A stretch of DNA of 64,000 bases from Anaerotruncus colihominis (lineage in GTDB: Bacteria; Bacillota; Clostridia; Oscillospirales; Ruminococcaceae): assembly GCF_010206195.1 (NCBI RefSeq), contig NZ_VIQT01000010.1:62001-126000 (forward strand), in the 5' to 3' direction. This document shows positions 23,531 to 32,656 of the stretch, in pieces (positions within the stretch are counted from its first letter, which is position 1; every line of letters starts with the position of its first letter). Below the pieces are notes generated by a model, which worked only from the letters and a program-made list of their open reading frames with translations, did no database searches and had not been told where the DNA came from. A program made the position numbers and the translations under genes.

Positions 23531-25648
23531 TTGATCAAGCGGTTTGCGCGCCTGTTGACGCGCGCGCCGAAAACGGTTTTATTTTTTGCCCTGCTGATGC
23601 TCCTTCCCAGCCTGTACGGAGCAATCAGCACGCGGGTCAACTATGACATCCTGTCTTATCTGCCGGATGATCTTGACTCAACGCGCGGGCAGGCCGTGCT
23701 GGAGGATACATTTCACAGCGCGGCGACTGCGATGCTCGTGATTGAGGGGATGCCAGCGCGTGATGTTGAAAGCCTGCGCAACGCCATTGACGAAATACCA
23801 AATGTAAGCAGCGCGCTTTGGATTTCCAACATCGCCGACATCAGTGTTCCGAAAGATATCCTGCCGGACACGATCAAGGATGTGTTTTACAGCAAAAACA
23901 CGCCGGACGCCACAATGATGATTGTCCAGTTCGATCATCCCGGCGCGTCAAACGAAACGCTCAAGGCCATCGACGATATCCGCGCGCTCTGCGATAAGCG
24001 GTGTTTTCTGGCGGGCGTATCCATCTTTCTCAAGGACACCAAGGATCTGGTCGAACAGGAGATGCCGTTTTACACCGTTCTGGCTGTCGTATTTTCGATC
24101 GCGGCGATGCTGTTCACAATGGAATCGACCGTTTTGCCATTTGTGTTCATCATCGGCATCGGGTTCGCCGTCGCCTATAATTTTGGCAGCAACCTGTTTT
24201 TAGGTGAGATCTCCTACATAACAAAAGCCATTTCAGCTATTTTGCAGCTCGGCGTATCGATGGATTATTCGATCTTCCTCGTCGACCGCTACAACGAGGA
24301 AAAGCCAAAGTTTGCCGACCGGCGCGACGCGATGGCCAGCGCCATCGAGAGTGCATTCGTTTCGCTTTCCGGTTCATCGATGACAACGATTGCAGGCTTT
24401 CTTGCGCTTTGCGCAATGCGCTTGGGGCTTGGGCCGGATCTGGGAATTGTCATGGCCAAGGGGATCGTGATCGGTATTTTTGTTGTGCTTGTTGTGCTTC
24501 CGTCGCTTGTGCTTCAGTTCGATCATCTGATCGGACGCTGGCAGCATAAAACGCTTGTTCCCAGTTTTGCGCGCTTGAACGACTGGATTATAGACCACCG
24601 CAAAATTTTTGCCGCCCTGTTCCTGATCCTGTTCCTGCCGGCTTATTTTCTGCAAAGCAAAACGGAAATTTATTACAACATCGATCAATCGCTACCGGCC
24701 GATCTCGCCTCAACTGTAGCGACCAACAAGATGCGCGATGAATTTGATATGGCGACCACACACTTTATCATCGTCGACGACAGTATACCGGCTTATCAGA
24801 TGAGACAGATGGAAGATGAGATCCGCAAGACGGACGGTATTGCCTCGGTGCTTGCCTATAACGAATTCGTCGGCCCTGGAATACCCGACTCCTTCATCCC
24901 GCAAAAGGTACGCGATATCTCTAAAAAGGACGGGATGCAGATGATCATGGTCAACTCCCGCTACAAGGCGGCGCGTCCGGAGGAAAACGCCCAGATCGAC
25001 GCGCTGACCGAAATCGTCAAGCGATATGATCCGACAGGGCTGATCACTGGCGAAGGCGTTATGACAAAGGATTTAAGCGATATCACAACGGTCGATATCC
25101 AAGTGACAAACCTGCTTTCCATCGCTGCGATTCTGATCATCGTGGCAATCTGCTTTAAATCCATCACCATCCCAATTGTGCTTGTCGCAGCTATCGAGCT
25201 GGCTATTTTCATAAACCAAGGAATCCCGGCGCTCACCGGAACGGTCATCCCATTTATTTCCCCGATCGTTATCGGCTGCATCCAGCTTGGCGCGACGGTC
25301 GATTATGCGATCCTCATGACGACGCGTTTCAGGGAAGAACTGGAAAATGGGCTTGACCGTGTATCGGCTATCAAGATTGCCGCAACTGCCTCCGATAAAT
25401 CGATCATTACAAGCGCATCCGTTTTCTTCTGCGCCAATATCGGCGTCAGCCTCATTTCAAAAATCGAAATCATCAAAAGCCTTTGCTCCATGCTCGCGCG
25501 CGGCGCGATTATCAGCGCCCTGATCAGTATTTTCATTCTGCCGTCCATTCTTCTGGTCTGCGAACGGTTCTTCGCCAGGACCTCGCATGGTTGGCCAAAA
25601 ACAGGAGCAGCGGGCAAATCCAAGCAAAAACAGGAGGAATCCATATGA
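23531..25648 (+). CDS. MMPL/RND-superfamily membrane transporter
   Basis: 705 residues, two repeats of one helix, a large outer loop (about 35-180 and 380-540) and five further helices. Family features include the sterol-sensing-like segments AVVFSIAAMLFTMES and QLGVSMDYSIFLVDRYNEE, and GCIQLGATVDYAILMTTRFREE in the second half. It is a proton-driven exporter of lipids or peptides in the plasma membrane. TTG start with GAGGGGGATTTTCA. It overlaps the lipoprotein gene by 4 bp, so the two probably work together. Confidence 0.92.
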   Translation: MIKRFARLLTRAPKTVLFFALLMLLPSLYGAISTRVNYDILSYLPDDLDSTRGQAVLEDTFHSAATAMLVIEGMPARDVESLRNAIDEIPNVSSALWISNIADISVPKDILPDTIKDVFYSKNTPDATMMIVQFDHPGASNETLKAIDDIRALCDKRCFLAGVSIFLKDTKDLVEQEMPFYTVLAVVFSIAAMLFTMESTVLPFVFIIGIGFAVAYNFGSNLFLGEISYITKAISAILQLGVSMDYSIFLVDRYNEEKPKFADRRDAMASAIESAFVSLSGSSMTTIAGFLALCAMRLGLGPDLGIVMAKGIVIGIFVVLVVLPSLVLQFDHLIGRWQHKTLVPSFARLNDWIIDHRKIFAALFLILFLPAYFLQSKTEIYYNIDQSLPADLASTVATNKMRDEFDMATTHFIIVDDSIPAYQMRQMEDEIRKTDGIASVLAYNEFVGPGIPDSFIPQKVRDISKKDGMQMIMVNSRYKAARPEENAQIDALTEIVKRYDPTGLITGEGVMTKDLSDITTVDIQVTNLLSIAAILIIVAICFKSITIPIVLVAAIELAIFINQGIPALTGTVIPFISPIVIGCIQLGATVDYAILMTTRFREELENGLDRVSAIKIAATASDKSIITSASVFFCANIGVSLISKIEIIKSLCSMLARGAIISALISIFILPSILLVCERFFARTSHGWPKTGAAGKSKQKQEESI

Positions 25649-28600
25649 ATCAGCGGGGGATTAAAGCCGTCAGCCTGGTGCTGGCCACGGCTGTAACCTG
25701 CGCATCTGTGCTCTCTGGCTGCGCAGGATCCAATGACACGCAGAGCACCGCCGCATTTACGGCTTCGTCCGAAGCCGCTCAAATAGAACCGCAGGCTGTC
25801 TCCGGGCCCTTCACTGGACCGGACGCCACCGGCGTTAAAAAAAGTGAAACTGTTTTTATCAACCTTGACCCGACCGGCAAGCCCTATGAAACGATGGTCA
25901 CAGACTGGATTCACAGCGATACGCCGGACGCCGTATTAAACGACCTGTCCGACCTGACGGGCATTGAAAATATCAAGGGACTGCAACAACCCCGCCGGCA
26001 GGGCGATAGCCTGACCTGGAAAATGGAGGGCAGCGACCTGTATTATACAGGTACAACAGACAAAGCGCCTCCTGTTGATATTCGGATTACATATACGCTG
26101 GATGGCAAATCCATCGATCCGCAGGAGCTGCCCGGCAAATCAGGACAATTGTCCATGACAATTCGGTTTCGCAATACGCAAAAACAGCGCGTGACCATCG
26201 CTGGCAAGGATACCGACATGTATACGCCAATGCTGGTTGCGGCAGGCATGTCGCTGCCGGACGACACCTTCCAAAATGTCAAGGTCAGTGAAGGAAGCGT
26301 TATTTCAGACGGAAACAATCAGATCGTCGCCTTTGTGTGCGTACCGGGGCTTAACGACAGCCTGGCCCTTGGGACATATAGTGTACAGGAGATCAATGAT
26401 CTGGATTTCCCGGAGGAATTCACCATTACAGCCGATGTGCAGAATTTTGAAATGGGATCGGTTATGGTTGCCGTCACACCGAAGCTTCCCGATCTTGATG
26501 ATCTGACAAAGAGCGACGAATTCGACGACATGCGCCAGGACCTCACGGATTTACAGGATATGCAGAACGACCTGAATACCGTCGATCCGGATCGCGACAT
26601 CCGTTCGCTTCTGACCGATCCAAATCGCACCGAGGCGGCGCGTGTGATTACAAATGATGTATTCGACTTTTATGATCTCAATAAGGATCTGCTTGACATT
26701 CTGCCCAAATACGTCACGGATGAAAATATCCGCCTTTACGACCGCATCCGTCATGATATCAAGGACGGCGCGTTCGATTCCCTGCTGGACGATGATGAGC
26801 TTGCCGACCTGATTGATCTGGTCGACGATTTAAGCCCAAACCGCTTGCAGGAGCTTGCCGACGATTACGCCGAGCTGCAAAAAAACGATGAGCTGCGCGC
26901 GGCGCTTAAACAGCTTATGGGCGCGGCCAACCCGGACACAGAAAAGCTGCTTGATCTTTTGATGCAGGTATACGGCGCAATCAATCGCGACGCTGCCATC
27001 AAGGAGGCTGGACTGACCGCGCTCGGCGGGCTGATCCGGCATCCGGAGCTGTTGACCGCGAGCGCCCAGGCGGCCTTGCGGCAGGGCGTGCGCGACGCGC
27101 TGATGAACTGCATCAATGTCCAGGATCAGACGGCGGCCGGTATGCTTCAGATAGCGCTGGAAAGGTCAAAGCTGAATCCGCGTTTGCAGGCGGAGCTTGT
27201 AGCCGCCAGCTATGCCGGGCTGATTGTTGATCCATCCAGGACGCGCGCCATTCGTCACGATGACGGCGTTGCAGACATCCCCCCTGTTCCCGGCGAGGAC
27301 ACTTCCTCTGCGCCCGATGAGGACGCTTCCTCTGCGCCCGACGAAAATACTTCCTCTGCACCCGACGAGAACGCTTCCTCTGCGCCCGATGAGGACGCTT
27401 CCTCTGCGCCCGATGAGGACACTTCCTCTGCACCCGATGAGAACGCTTCCTCTGCGCCCGATGAGAACGCTTCCTCTGCGCCCGATGAGGACACTTCCTC
27501 TGCACCCGACAAAAATGCTCCGACTGTCTTTGAAGCGACCACCGAAAACACGGTTGTCAATATGACACAAACACTGGCCGCATTCACAGAAAATGATGCA
27601 GACGGCGGCGCGTCCTCCGCACCGGATGACGGTGCGTCCTCTGCACTGGATGGCGATACGTCCTCCGCGCCGGATGACGACACATCCTCCGCGCCGGATG
27701 ACGACACATCCTCCGCACTGGATGGCGATACGTCCTCCGCGCCGGATGACGACACATCCTCCGCGCCGGATGACGAAACATCCTCCGCACCGGATGACGA
27801 CACATCCTCCGCGCCGGATGGCGACACATCCTCCGCGCCGGATGGCGACACATCCTCCGCGCCGGATGACGGCGCGTCCTCCGCACCATCGGTTTCCTCC
27901 AAGCCGCTTGCTGCCGACCGCGCCGATCTCTACAAGGAAATTACAACTGATACAAACGCCGGTTATTACCTGATTGAAGGCGCGATTGATGCATATGTGA
28001 ACAACGCCGATCCAGCCGAACTGCTCGCCTTGGCAAAGCAGTTCGACCCGCAGGCTGCCAGCCAGGTCGAAAGCATGCAGGCCATTCAGGCACTGCTTGG
28101 CCAAATCGGTCCGGATAGTCTTGCGTCCCTGTTTTCACAGGCGCAGATCTGCGAAAAATATCTTTCTGACCTGTTGACGGCGGTTCAACAGCCTGAGCTG
28201 AAGGAATATCTGGAAAAGCTGATGAAGGACCTTCAGGACAACGAAGAAAACCTGCGCACACTGATCCTGCTTCTCAGACAACTTGATGATATGAATCTGC
28301 TTGACGAAGTCGAAAACATTGACGATCTGCGTGAGGACCTCTCCGATCTGCGCCCGATTGTACAATCGCTGCGGCGTGATCTTGATCGGGTGGAAATGAA
28401 CAAGAGCCTGCACGCCTCTCCGGAAACGGTCGACACCTTGCTGCGTATGAAGGGCGACCTGGAAGAGCACCGCGACATCATGGAAACGATGCGCAACATG
28501 CTTCAGGAAGAAAAAGTAGCCCTTTCGCGCAGCATGATTGCAACGCTTGACCGTCTCGAGGCCAAGGATGCGGCGGGAAGCGCCGTCGAAAAGCTTAACG

Positions 28601-28815
28601 ATCTTGACGAACTACTGGAACGTAAAGATCGTTATACAGAGCTTTCAGACGCATACCGCATTTTTACAGCCGCACCGGACAGCATGGATACCGATGTAAA
28701 ATTTGTCATGAAAACGGATGAGATTACGCTGCCTGACGACGATGAACCCGCTTTAGCGCCTGTGCAGGAGCAGGCGGGCTTTGTCGCCTGGTTCAAGGGT
28801 TTATTCCAATCCTGA
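25645..28815 (+). CDS. Large repeat-bearing lipoprotein, partner of the MMPL transporter
   Basis: 1056 residues from the ATG at 25645 (CAGGAGGAATCCAT), which overlaps the transporter stop. A signal peptide ends in lipobox LSGC (Cys26). Residues about 60-290 are a beta-rich region; 290-550 and 750-1030 are long acidic helical or coiled-coil segments with repeated DDLxDLxxLxxD patterns. Between them are two octapeptide arrays: nine units of (T/A)SSAPDE(D/N) at 553-624 and eleven of (T/A)SSAPDD(D/G) at 656-743. The protein would span from the membrane outward. Known MMPL operons in Firmicutes carry similar heptad-rich partners; precise role unknown. Confidence 0.82.
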   Translation: MNQRGIKAVSLVLATAVTCASVLSGCAGSNDTQSTAAFTASSEAAQIEPQAVSGPFTGPDATGVKKSETVFINLDPTGKPYETMVTDWIHSDTPDAVLNDLSDLTGIENIKGLQQPRRQGDSLTWKMEGSDLYYTGTTDKAPPVDIRITYTLDGKSIDPQELPGKSGQLSMTIRFRNTQKQRVTIAGKDTDMYTPMLVAAGMSLPDDTFQNVKVSEGSVISDGNNQIVAFVCVPGLNDSLALGTYSVQEINDLDFPEEFTITADVQNFEMGSVMVAVTPKLPDLDDLTKSDEFDDMRQDLTDLQDMQNDLNTVDPDRDIRSLLTDPNRTEAARVITNDVFDFYDLNKDLLDILPKYVTDENIRLYDRIRHDIKDGAFDSLLDDDELADLIDLVDDLSPNRLQELADDYAELQKNDELRAALKQLMGAANPDTEKLLDLLMQVYGAINRDAAIKEAGLTALGGLIRHPELLTASAQAALRQGVRDALMNCINVQDQTAAGMLQIALERSKLNPRLQAELVAASYAGLIVDPSRTRAIRHDDGVADIPPVPGEDTSSAPDEDASSAPDENTSSAPDENASSAPDEDASSAPDEDTSSAPDENASSAPDENASSAPDEDTSSAPDKNAPTVFEATTENTVVNMTQTLAAFTENDADGGASSAPDDGASSALDGDTSSAPDDDTSSAPDDDTSSALDGDTSSAPDDDTSSAPDDETSSAPDDDTSSAPDGDTSSAPDGDTSSAPDDGASSAPSVSSKPLAADRADLYKEITTDTNAGYYLIEGAIDAYVNNADPAELLALAKQFDPQAASQVESMQAIQALLGQIGPDSLASLFSQAQICEKYLSDLLTAVQQPELKEYLEKLMKDLQDNEENLRTLILLLRQLDDMNLLDEVENIDDLREDLSDLRPIVQSLRRDLDRVEMNKSLHASPETVDTLLRMKGDLEEHRDIMETMRNMLQEEKVALSRSMIATLDRLEAKDAAGSAVEKLNDLDELLERKDRYTELSDAYRIFTAAPDSMDTDVKFVMKTDEITLPDDDEPALAPVQEQAGFVAWFKGLFQS
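27301..27516 (+). repeat. 24-bp coding tandem repeat, array 1 (9 units)
   Basis: Nine in-frame 24-bp units, consensus ACTTCCTCTGCGCCCGATGA plus GGAC, coding (T/A)SSAPDE(D/N). Units differ mainly at the first and last codons. Confidence 0.95.
27610..27888 (+). repeat. 24-bp coding tandem repeat, array 2 (11 units plus a partial)
   Basis: Eleven 24-bp units, consensus ACATCCTCCGCGCCGGATGA plus CGAC, coding (T/A)SSAPDDD with SALDGD variants. It encodes nearly the same octapeptide as array 1 with different synonymous codons (TCC TCC versus TCC TCT, CCG versus CCC), so each array expanded separately. The 93-bp spacer is non-repetitive. Confidence 0.95.
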
Positions 28816-28828
28816 CATCATGCGCCGG

Positions 28829-28845
28829 CTGTGAATACAGGTTCT
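28829..28845. repeat. 17-bp dispersed repeat, copy B
   Basis: CTGTGAATACAGGTTCT, exact reverse complement of 16399-16415, placed just before a terminator. Confidence 0.5.
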
Positions 28846-28882
28846 AAAAAACACCGGAAGCATGAAGCTTCCGGTGTTTTTT
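28846..28882. terminator. Bidirectional terminator
   Basis: AAAAAACACCGGAAGC paired with GCTTCCGGTGTTTTTT; A and T runs on both sides serve the convergent lipoprotein and DUF3006 genes. Confidence 0.93.
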
Positions 28883-28883
28883 A

Positions 28884-29099
28884 TTACTCGTCCCAAAGAG
28901 CCTTCATCTTTTGACGGGTGCGTGCACGGCGGCGTTCTGTCTCCTCATGATCGATTCGAAAAGCGCCAAGCTCATGAACGACCACATCGCCCTCCTCCGC
29001 TTCGCGCGGCAAACGCGCACGTTCCATCCCGGTGTATTCCCCATTTTCGGCTTCAAGGATTGCAAAGTTCCCCTCAAAGCGGTCGATGATATATTGCAT
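28884..29099 (-). CDS. DUF3006 domain protein
   Basis: 71 residues. MQYIIDRFEGNFAILEAENGEYTGMERARLPREAEEGDVV is the DUF3006 pattern, a small beta-rich domain found beside beta-lactamase-fold or other enzymes; the C-terminus is charged and helical (ETERRRARTRQKMKALWDE). The ATG at 29097-29099 has GAGGAAG at 8 bp; an in-frame GTG further out is too close to that site. The start lies 5 bp from the cytidylate-kinase-like gene stop, so they share a transcript. Confidence 0.82.
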   Translation of the reverse strand: MQYIIDRFEGNFAILEAENGEYTGMERARLPREAEEGDVVVHELGAFRIDHEETERRRARTRQKMKALWDE

Positions 29100-29104
29100 T
29101 TGAC

Positions 29105-29722
29105 TCACTTCCTCATTGACGTAAAGCTTTTAATCAGCTCAACCGCACCGTCTGTACTGATCACACTGCTGTCCAATGTCAAATGATAACCTCCAAGGTC
29201 GCCCCACCGCTTATCGGAATAAGAATTATAATATGCGGCGCGTTTTTTGTCTGTTTTGACAATCAGATCCTTCGCGGCGGCTGAATCCAGATTATGGCGC
29301 TGCTTGACGCGTGCGATCCGGTATTGCAGCGGCGCATGAATAAATACGTTCAGGCAATCCGGTTCGCTGCGCAGTGCATAGTCGGCACAGCGTCCGACAA
29401 TCACACAGTCATGCTCGCGTGCAATGCGCTGGATTGTTTCAAACTGCGCCAAAAACAGTTTTTGATTCAGTGGAAGCATATTGGCGCCCGCTATATTCCC
29501 CACTGCGTATGGATTGACCGATAAGGAATAAAGCAAACTGTTGACCGGTTTTTCATCGTTGTTTTCAAATAATTCCACACTCATACCACTGTCCTTCGCA
29601 GCAGCAACAAGCAACTCCCGGTCATAATACGCAATACCAAGCGCACTCGCCAGCGCCTGCCCAATTTCGCGGCCCCCGCTTCCAAATTCCCTGCCGATTG
29701 TAATGATCGTTCTTTTTGCCAC
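29105..29722 (-). CDS. Cytidylate kinase-like protein
   Basis: 205 residues from the GTG at 29720-29722 (GAAAGGGGCGGTCAGC upstream). TIITIGREFGSGGREIGQALASALGIAYYDRELL contains the P-loop variant GSGGRE of the Cytidylate_kin2 family. Later motifs are FETIQRIAREHDCVIVGRCADYAL and VFIHAPLQYRIARVKQRHNL. It is distinct from true Cmk; substrates of this family are not settled. A truncated relative lies at 60205-60393. Confidence 0.88.
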   Translation of the reverse strand: MAKRTIITIGREFGSGGREIGQALASALGIAYYDRELLVAAAKDSGMSVELFENNDEKPVNSLLYSLSVNPYAVGNIAGANMLPLNQKLFLAQFETIQRIAREHDCVIVGRCADYALRSEPDCLNVFIHAPLQYRIARVKQRHNLDSAAAKDLIVKTDKKRAAYYNSYSDKRWGDLGGYHLTLDSSVISTDGAVELIKSFTSMRK

Positions 29723-29750
29723 GCTGACCGCCCCTTTCCATTTACCCCAG

Positions 29751-29799
29751 TTAAAAGCTGTCTGATAACCAGCCATTCTCCTTTTCAAACAAGCTCTAC
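29751..29799. repeat. Short inverted-repeat element (copy 2, diverged)
   Basis: TTAAAAGCTGTCTGATAACC at the left and CTTTTCAAACAAGCTCTA at the right match copy 1 in layout and length (49 bp), with the left arm decayed. Confidence 0.55.
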
Positions 29800-29895
29800 G
29801 CCGTGGGGCTTCTTGAGGTTATTATACACCCTTTCAGCCCTTTTGTACAGTCTCACAAAGCCATCCTCACAAGGATTGCATCGGTAGAAAACCGA

Positions 29896-29923
29896 AACGC
29901 GGGAGGCAAATGCCTCCCGCGTT
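29896..29923 (-). terminator. Terminator of the DUF378 gene
   Basis: Perfect stem AACGCGGGAGGCA with a 2-nt loop; on the minus strand TTTCGGTTTT follows. Confidence 0.75.
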
Positions 29924-29935
29924 ACAAATCCCATA

Positions 29936-30139
29936 TCAGACCGCTTCCCGTGGTTCCGGGCGGAACAGAAGCGAAACGCACCAAATTGCGCCAAGAGCGA
30001 CAAGCGTATAAACAACGCGGCTGAAAATGCTTCCCGAACCGCCAAACACCCAGGCCACGGCATCCAACTGGAAAATTCCAACCAGACCCCAGTTCAAGCC
30101 GCCAATGATGGTCAGGATTAAAGCAATCTTGTCAATCAT
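29936..30139 (-). CDS. DUF378 family small membrane protein
   Basis: 67 residues, two membrane helices with the family signature IIGGLNWGLVGIFQLDAVAWVFG, then VVYTLVALGAIWCVSLLF. The ATG at 30137-30139 has AGAAGGAGGGTTTTTAAA upstream. Function unknown; widespread in bacteria. Confidence 0.9.
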   Translation of the reverse strand: MIDKIALILTIIGGLNWGLVGIFQLDAVAWVFGGSGSIFSRVVYTLVALGAIWCVSLLFRPEPREAV

Positions 30140-30162
30140 TTTAAAAACCCTCCTTCTTTTGA

Positions 30163-30212
30163 TTAGGGCTTGTTTGAAAGCAGACAAGTTATCGGGTTTC
30201 AACAGCCCTTAG
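30163..30212. repeat. Short inverted-repeat element (copy 3, opposite orientation)
   Basis: 50 bp framed by TTAGGGCTTGTTTGAAA and TTTCAACAGCCCTTA. Its right end supplies the TAA stop of the secreted-protein gene at 30209. Confidence 0.65.
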
Positions 30213-30610
30213 GATTTTTCATTGATAGTTTGTCCGGAAAATGTCGGATTTATACAGCGTACACGCAACTGCGGCCGATTCTGATGCGGCACAAGCGAAA
30301 ATGGCGCTGCACCGGCAACAGCTGGTTCACATGCAAACACCATGACTTCCTCCACCTGTTCACGCGTCAACGTTCGATACGGCGCGAGCGGCGCTCCCTC
30401 ATAAAAGAGGACCGCTCGTCCGTTCTGTGGTGTAAAAGTAAATGTTAAAGCGTCAAACGGACCGATCTGTTTCTCCAAAGCCTGCGCGCTCAACCGGTAT
30501 GGTCCACCCGCGGGCAATGTCACAATCCTCTGCCCTTCCGCTGCGCCGACACGCACGCCGCAAAGCAGCGCCGTACCGAATGCGGTTAAGATCGCCGCCA
30601 GCCGTTTCAT
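30209..30610 (-). CDS. Small secreted protein, unrecognised
   Basis: 133 residues. An N-terminal signal peptide (MKRLAAILTAFGTALLCGVRVGAAEG) with likely cleavage after AAE or GAA is followed by a beta-rich body (TLPAGGPYRLSAQALEKQIGPFDALTFTFTPQNGRAVLFYEG). No family recognised. Its stop codon falls inside an inverted-repeat element, so the C-terminal residues (about NEKS) may be insertion-derived. AAGGAGATGCTGTT precedes the ATG. Confidence 0.6.
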   Translation of the reverse strand: MKRLAAILTAFGTALLCGVRVGAAEGQRIVTLPAGGPYRLSAQALEKQIGPFDALTFTFTPQNGRAVLFYEGAPLAPYRTLTREQVEEVMVFACEPAVAGAAPFSLVPHQNRPQLRVRCINPTFSGQTINEKS

Positions 30611-30730
30611 AACAGCATCTCCTTTTGATGATCATAGCTTTGATTCTATTGTTGCCGGCTGATTTACTGGATATGTCGGCTATCATGAATTTTAAGCTTT
30701 TTTGAGCTGGGATTTTTTACAGAAGGGATA

Positions 30731-30896
30731 TTAGGGGCTGTTTGAAAAATCAAAATCCCCGCCTTTTTCTGCAAACAGCGGCGGACGCCGTGTTAAAAAG
30801 CCTCGGAATCCGAAAGGATTCCTGCGTTTTTTGCCTTGCGTTCTCCTGCTGTCTGCGAAAAATCCGGCAATTCCTCTATTTTCAAACAAGCCCTAG
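30731..30896. repeat. MITE-like element, 166 bp (copy 4, longest)
   Basis: Terminal inverted repeats TTAGGGGCTGTTTGAAAA and TTTTCAAACAAGCCCTAG enclose 130 bp without a gene. The ends equal those of copies 1 to 3. The rest of the 30611-30982 gap holds the short guaA leader, with no recognisable riboswitch. Confidence 0.75.
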
Positions 30897-30982
30897 CCGG
30901 ATGTATCCGCTTGTTTTTTTTCGCTGTTTATGGCAAAATAAACATATCAACAGAAGAATCAAAGAAAAAGGATGGATGAAGC

Positions 30983-32515
30983 ATGGACCACCAGACCATT
31001 GTCGTACTTGACTTTGGCGGGCAGTATAATCAACTGATCGCGCGCCGTGTACGCGAATGTTCCGTTTATTGCGAGGTGCTCCCCTATCGCACGCCTTTGG
31101 AGAAAATTCTCGCAAAAAAGCCAATCGGCATTATCTTTACAGGAGGTCCCAACAGCGTTTACGCCGACAATTCCCCACGTATTGACCGTGCAATCTTTGA
31201 ACAGGGTATCCCGGTGCTCGGTATTTGTTATGGCATCCAATTGATGGCTTACACGCTTGGCGGCCATGTAACCAGCCCTGATACTCGTGAATATGGTAAA
31301 ACAATCACGCACTATGATACTGAATGCGCTCTGTTCAAAGGGCTTCCCAAGCAGGGAATTTCCTGGATGAGCCATACCGATTATATCGACGCCCTGCCTG
31401 CCGGATTTGCTGCTACAGCGCACACCGACTGTTGTCCGACCGCTGCCATGCAGGACCCAGTACATAAATTATACGGCCTTCAGATGCATCCCGAGGTGCT
31501 TCATACAGAAAATGGAATTGCAATGCTGCGCAACTTTCTTTATGAAGTGTGCGGCGCTATTGGCGATTGGACCATGGGTGATTATGCACGGACAGCTATT
31601 GATGCGCTTCGCCATAAAATCGGCAGCGGCAAGGTATTGCTCGCACTTTCGGGCGGCGTTGACAGCTCTGTGGCAGCCGCGCTGCTTTCCCGTGCTGTCG
31701 GCAAGCAGCTTACCTGTATTTTCGTCGATCACGGCCTGATGCGCAAAAATGAAGGGGACGAGGTCGAAGCGGCTTTCGCAAACCGCGATATTCATTTTGT
31801 ACGTGTCAATGCCGGCGAACGATTCCTCAGTAAATTAGCTGGTATCAATGATCCCGAACGTAAACGCAAAATAATCGGCGAGGAATTTATCCGCGTTTTT
31901 GAGGAAGAAGCAAAAAAGATCGGGCATGTCGATTATCTTGCACAGGGAACGATCTATCCCGATGTGATTGAATCAGGCGCAGGCGATGCAGCTGTTATTA
32001 AAAGTCATCACAATGTGGGGGGGCTTCCTGACCACGTTGATTTCAAAGAGATTATAGAGCCGCTGCGCCTGCTGTTCAAGGATGAGACGCGCGCACTTGG
32101 ACGTGAATTGGGCCTGCCTGGTTACCTCGTTGATCGCCAGCCCTTCCCTGGCCCCGGCCTTGCGATCCGTATCATCGGCGAGATCACACCTGAAAAAGTT
32201 TCTATCCTTCAGGACGCGGATGCAATTTTCCGCACTGAAATCGCAAATGCCGGCTTGGAGCATGATATCCACCAGTACTTTGCAGTGTTGACCTCTATGC
32301 GCTCTGTTGGCGTTATGGGGGACGAACGCACATATGATTATACGCTTGCCCTGCGCGGCGTTACAACCACCGATTTTATGACGGCTGATTGGGCGCGCAT
32401 CCCATATGAGACGCTTGATCTTATCAGCCGGCGTATCGTGAATGAAGTGCGTGGTATCAACCGCATCGTTTATGATATCACCAGCAAACCACCCGCAACC
32501 ATTGAGTGGGAGTGA
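30983..32515 (+). CDS. guaA: GMP synthase (glutamine-hydrolysing)
   Basis: 510 residues, full length. The glutamine amidotransferase domain comes first ([17 protein letters not shown]; nucleophile Cys in [11 protein letters not shown] and E in [11 protein letters not shown]). Then come the ATP pyrophosphatase loop [16 protein letters not shown] (about 223-238) and the C-terminal dimerisation domain ending [17 protein letters not shown]. It converts XMP to GMP. The 3' end, GAGTGGGAGTGA, is the insertion site of the mobile elements downstream; the coding sequence stays intact. Confidence 0.97.
   Translation: MDHQTIVVLDFGGQYNQLIARRVRECSVYCEVLPYRTPLEKILAKKPIGIIFTGGPNSVYADNSPRIDRAIFEQGIPVLGICYGIQLMAYTLGGHVTSPDTREYGKTITHYDTECALFKGLPKQGISWMSHTDYIDALPAGFAATAHTDCCPTAAMQDPVHKLYGLQMHPEVLHTENGIAMLRNFLYEVCGAIGDWTMGDYARTAIDALRHKIGSGKVLLALSGGVDSSVAAALLSRAVGKQLTCIFVDHGLMRKNEGDEVEAAFANRDIHFVRVNAGERFLSKLAGINDPERKRKIIGEEFIRVFEEEAKKIGHVDYLAQGTIYPDVIESGAGDAAVIKSHHNVGGLPDHVDFKEIIEPLRLLFKDETRALGRELGLPGYLVDRQPFPGPGLAIRIIGEITPEKVSILQDADAIFRTEIANAGLEHDIHQYFAVLTSMRSVGVMGDERTYDYTLALRGVTTTDFMTADWARIPYETLDLISRRIVNEVRGINRIVYDITSKPPATIEWE
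32504..32513 (+). other. Left attachment core in the guaA 3' end
   Basis: GAGTGGGAGT at the last codons of guaA recurs as GAGTGGGAAT at 42380-42389 and 53340-53349. The guaA 3' end is a known integration site for tyrosine-integrase elements of Firmicutes. Confidence 0.8.
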
Positions 32516-32573
32516 TTTCAGAGGACGGAAAAGCCTTGATATGACTGGGTTTTTCAAGGCTTAGACCCCTCTG

Positions 32574-32591
32574 TGGCAACGATTTGGCAAC
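32574..32591 (+). other. Arm-type integrase sites, left end of element 1
   Basis: TGGCAAC at 32574-32580 and 32585-32591, an exact 11-bp phase. The same pair occurs at the right end (42261 and 42272). The gap 32516-32656 holds only these, a short hairpin near 32531-32562 and the terminator. Confidence 0.65.
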
Positions 32592-32611
32592 ATTTTTCAT
32601 TATTCATAGGG

Positions 32612-32653
32612 AAAGAGCTAACTGGTTTTGATTGGGCCAGTTAGCTCTTTTTG
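32612..32653 (-). terminator. Terminator of the element 1 XRE gene
   Basis: AAAGAGCTAACTGG paired with CCAGTTAGCTCTTT. T-rich flanks exist on both strands. Confidence 0.85.
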
Positions 32654-32656
32654 TTT

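Noticed and set aside
27301-27888. CRISPR-like array
   Set aside because: The repeats are contiguous 24-bp in-frame coding units without unique spacers, inside a lipoprotein gene; no cas genes are present.
27166-28104. Long antisense reading frames (up to 312 codons) over the lipoprotein repeats
   Set aside because: They result from the 24-bp repeats, whose length is a multiple of three and lack stops in any frame; translated sequence is monotonous and has no start signals.
23531-28815. Type VII secretion or YhgE/Pip system
   Set aside because: The membrane protein has MMPL/RND architecture and the partner is a lipoprotein without flanking membrane helices, unlike YhgE/Pip.
30897-30982. Purine riboswitch in the guaA leader
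   Set aside because: The leader between the repeat element and guaA is too short and lacks the conserved purine aptamer loops.
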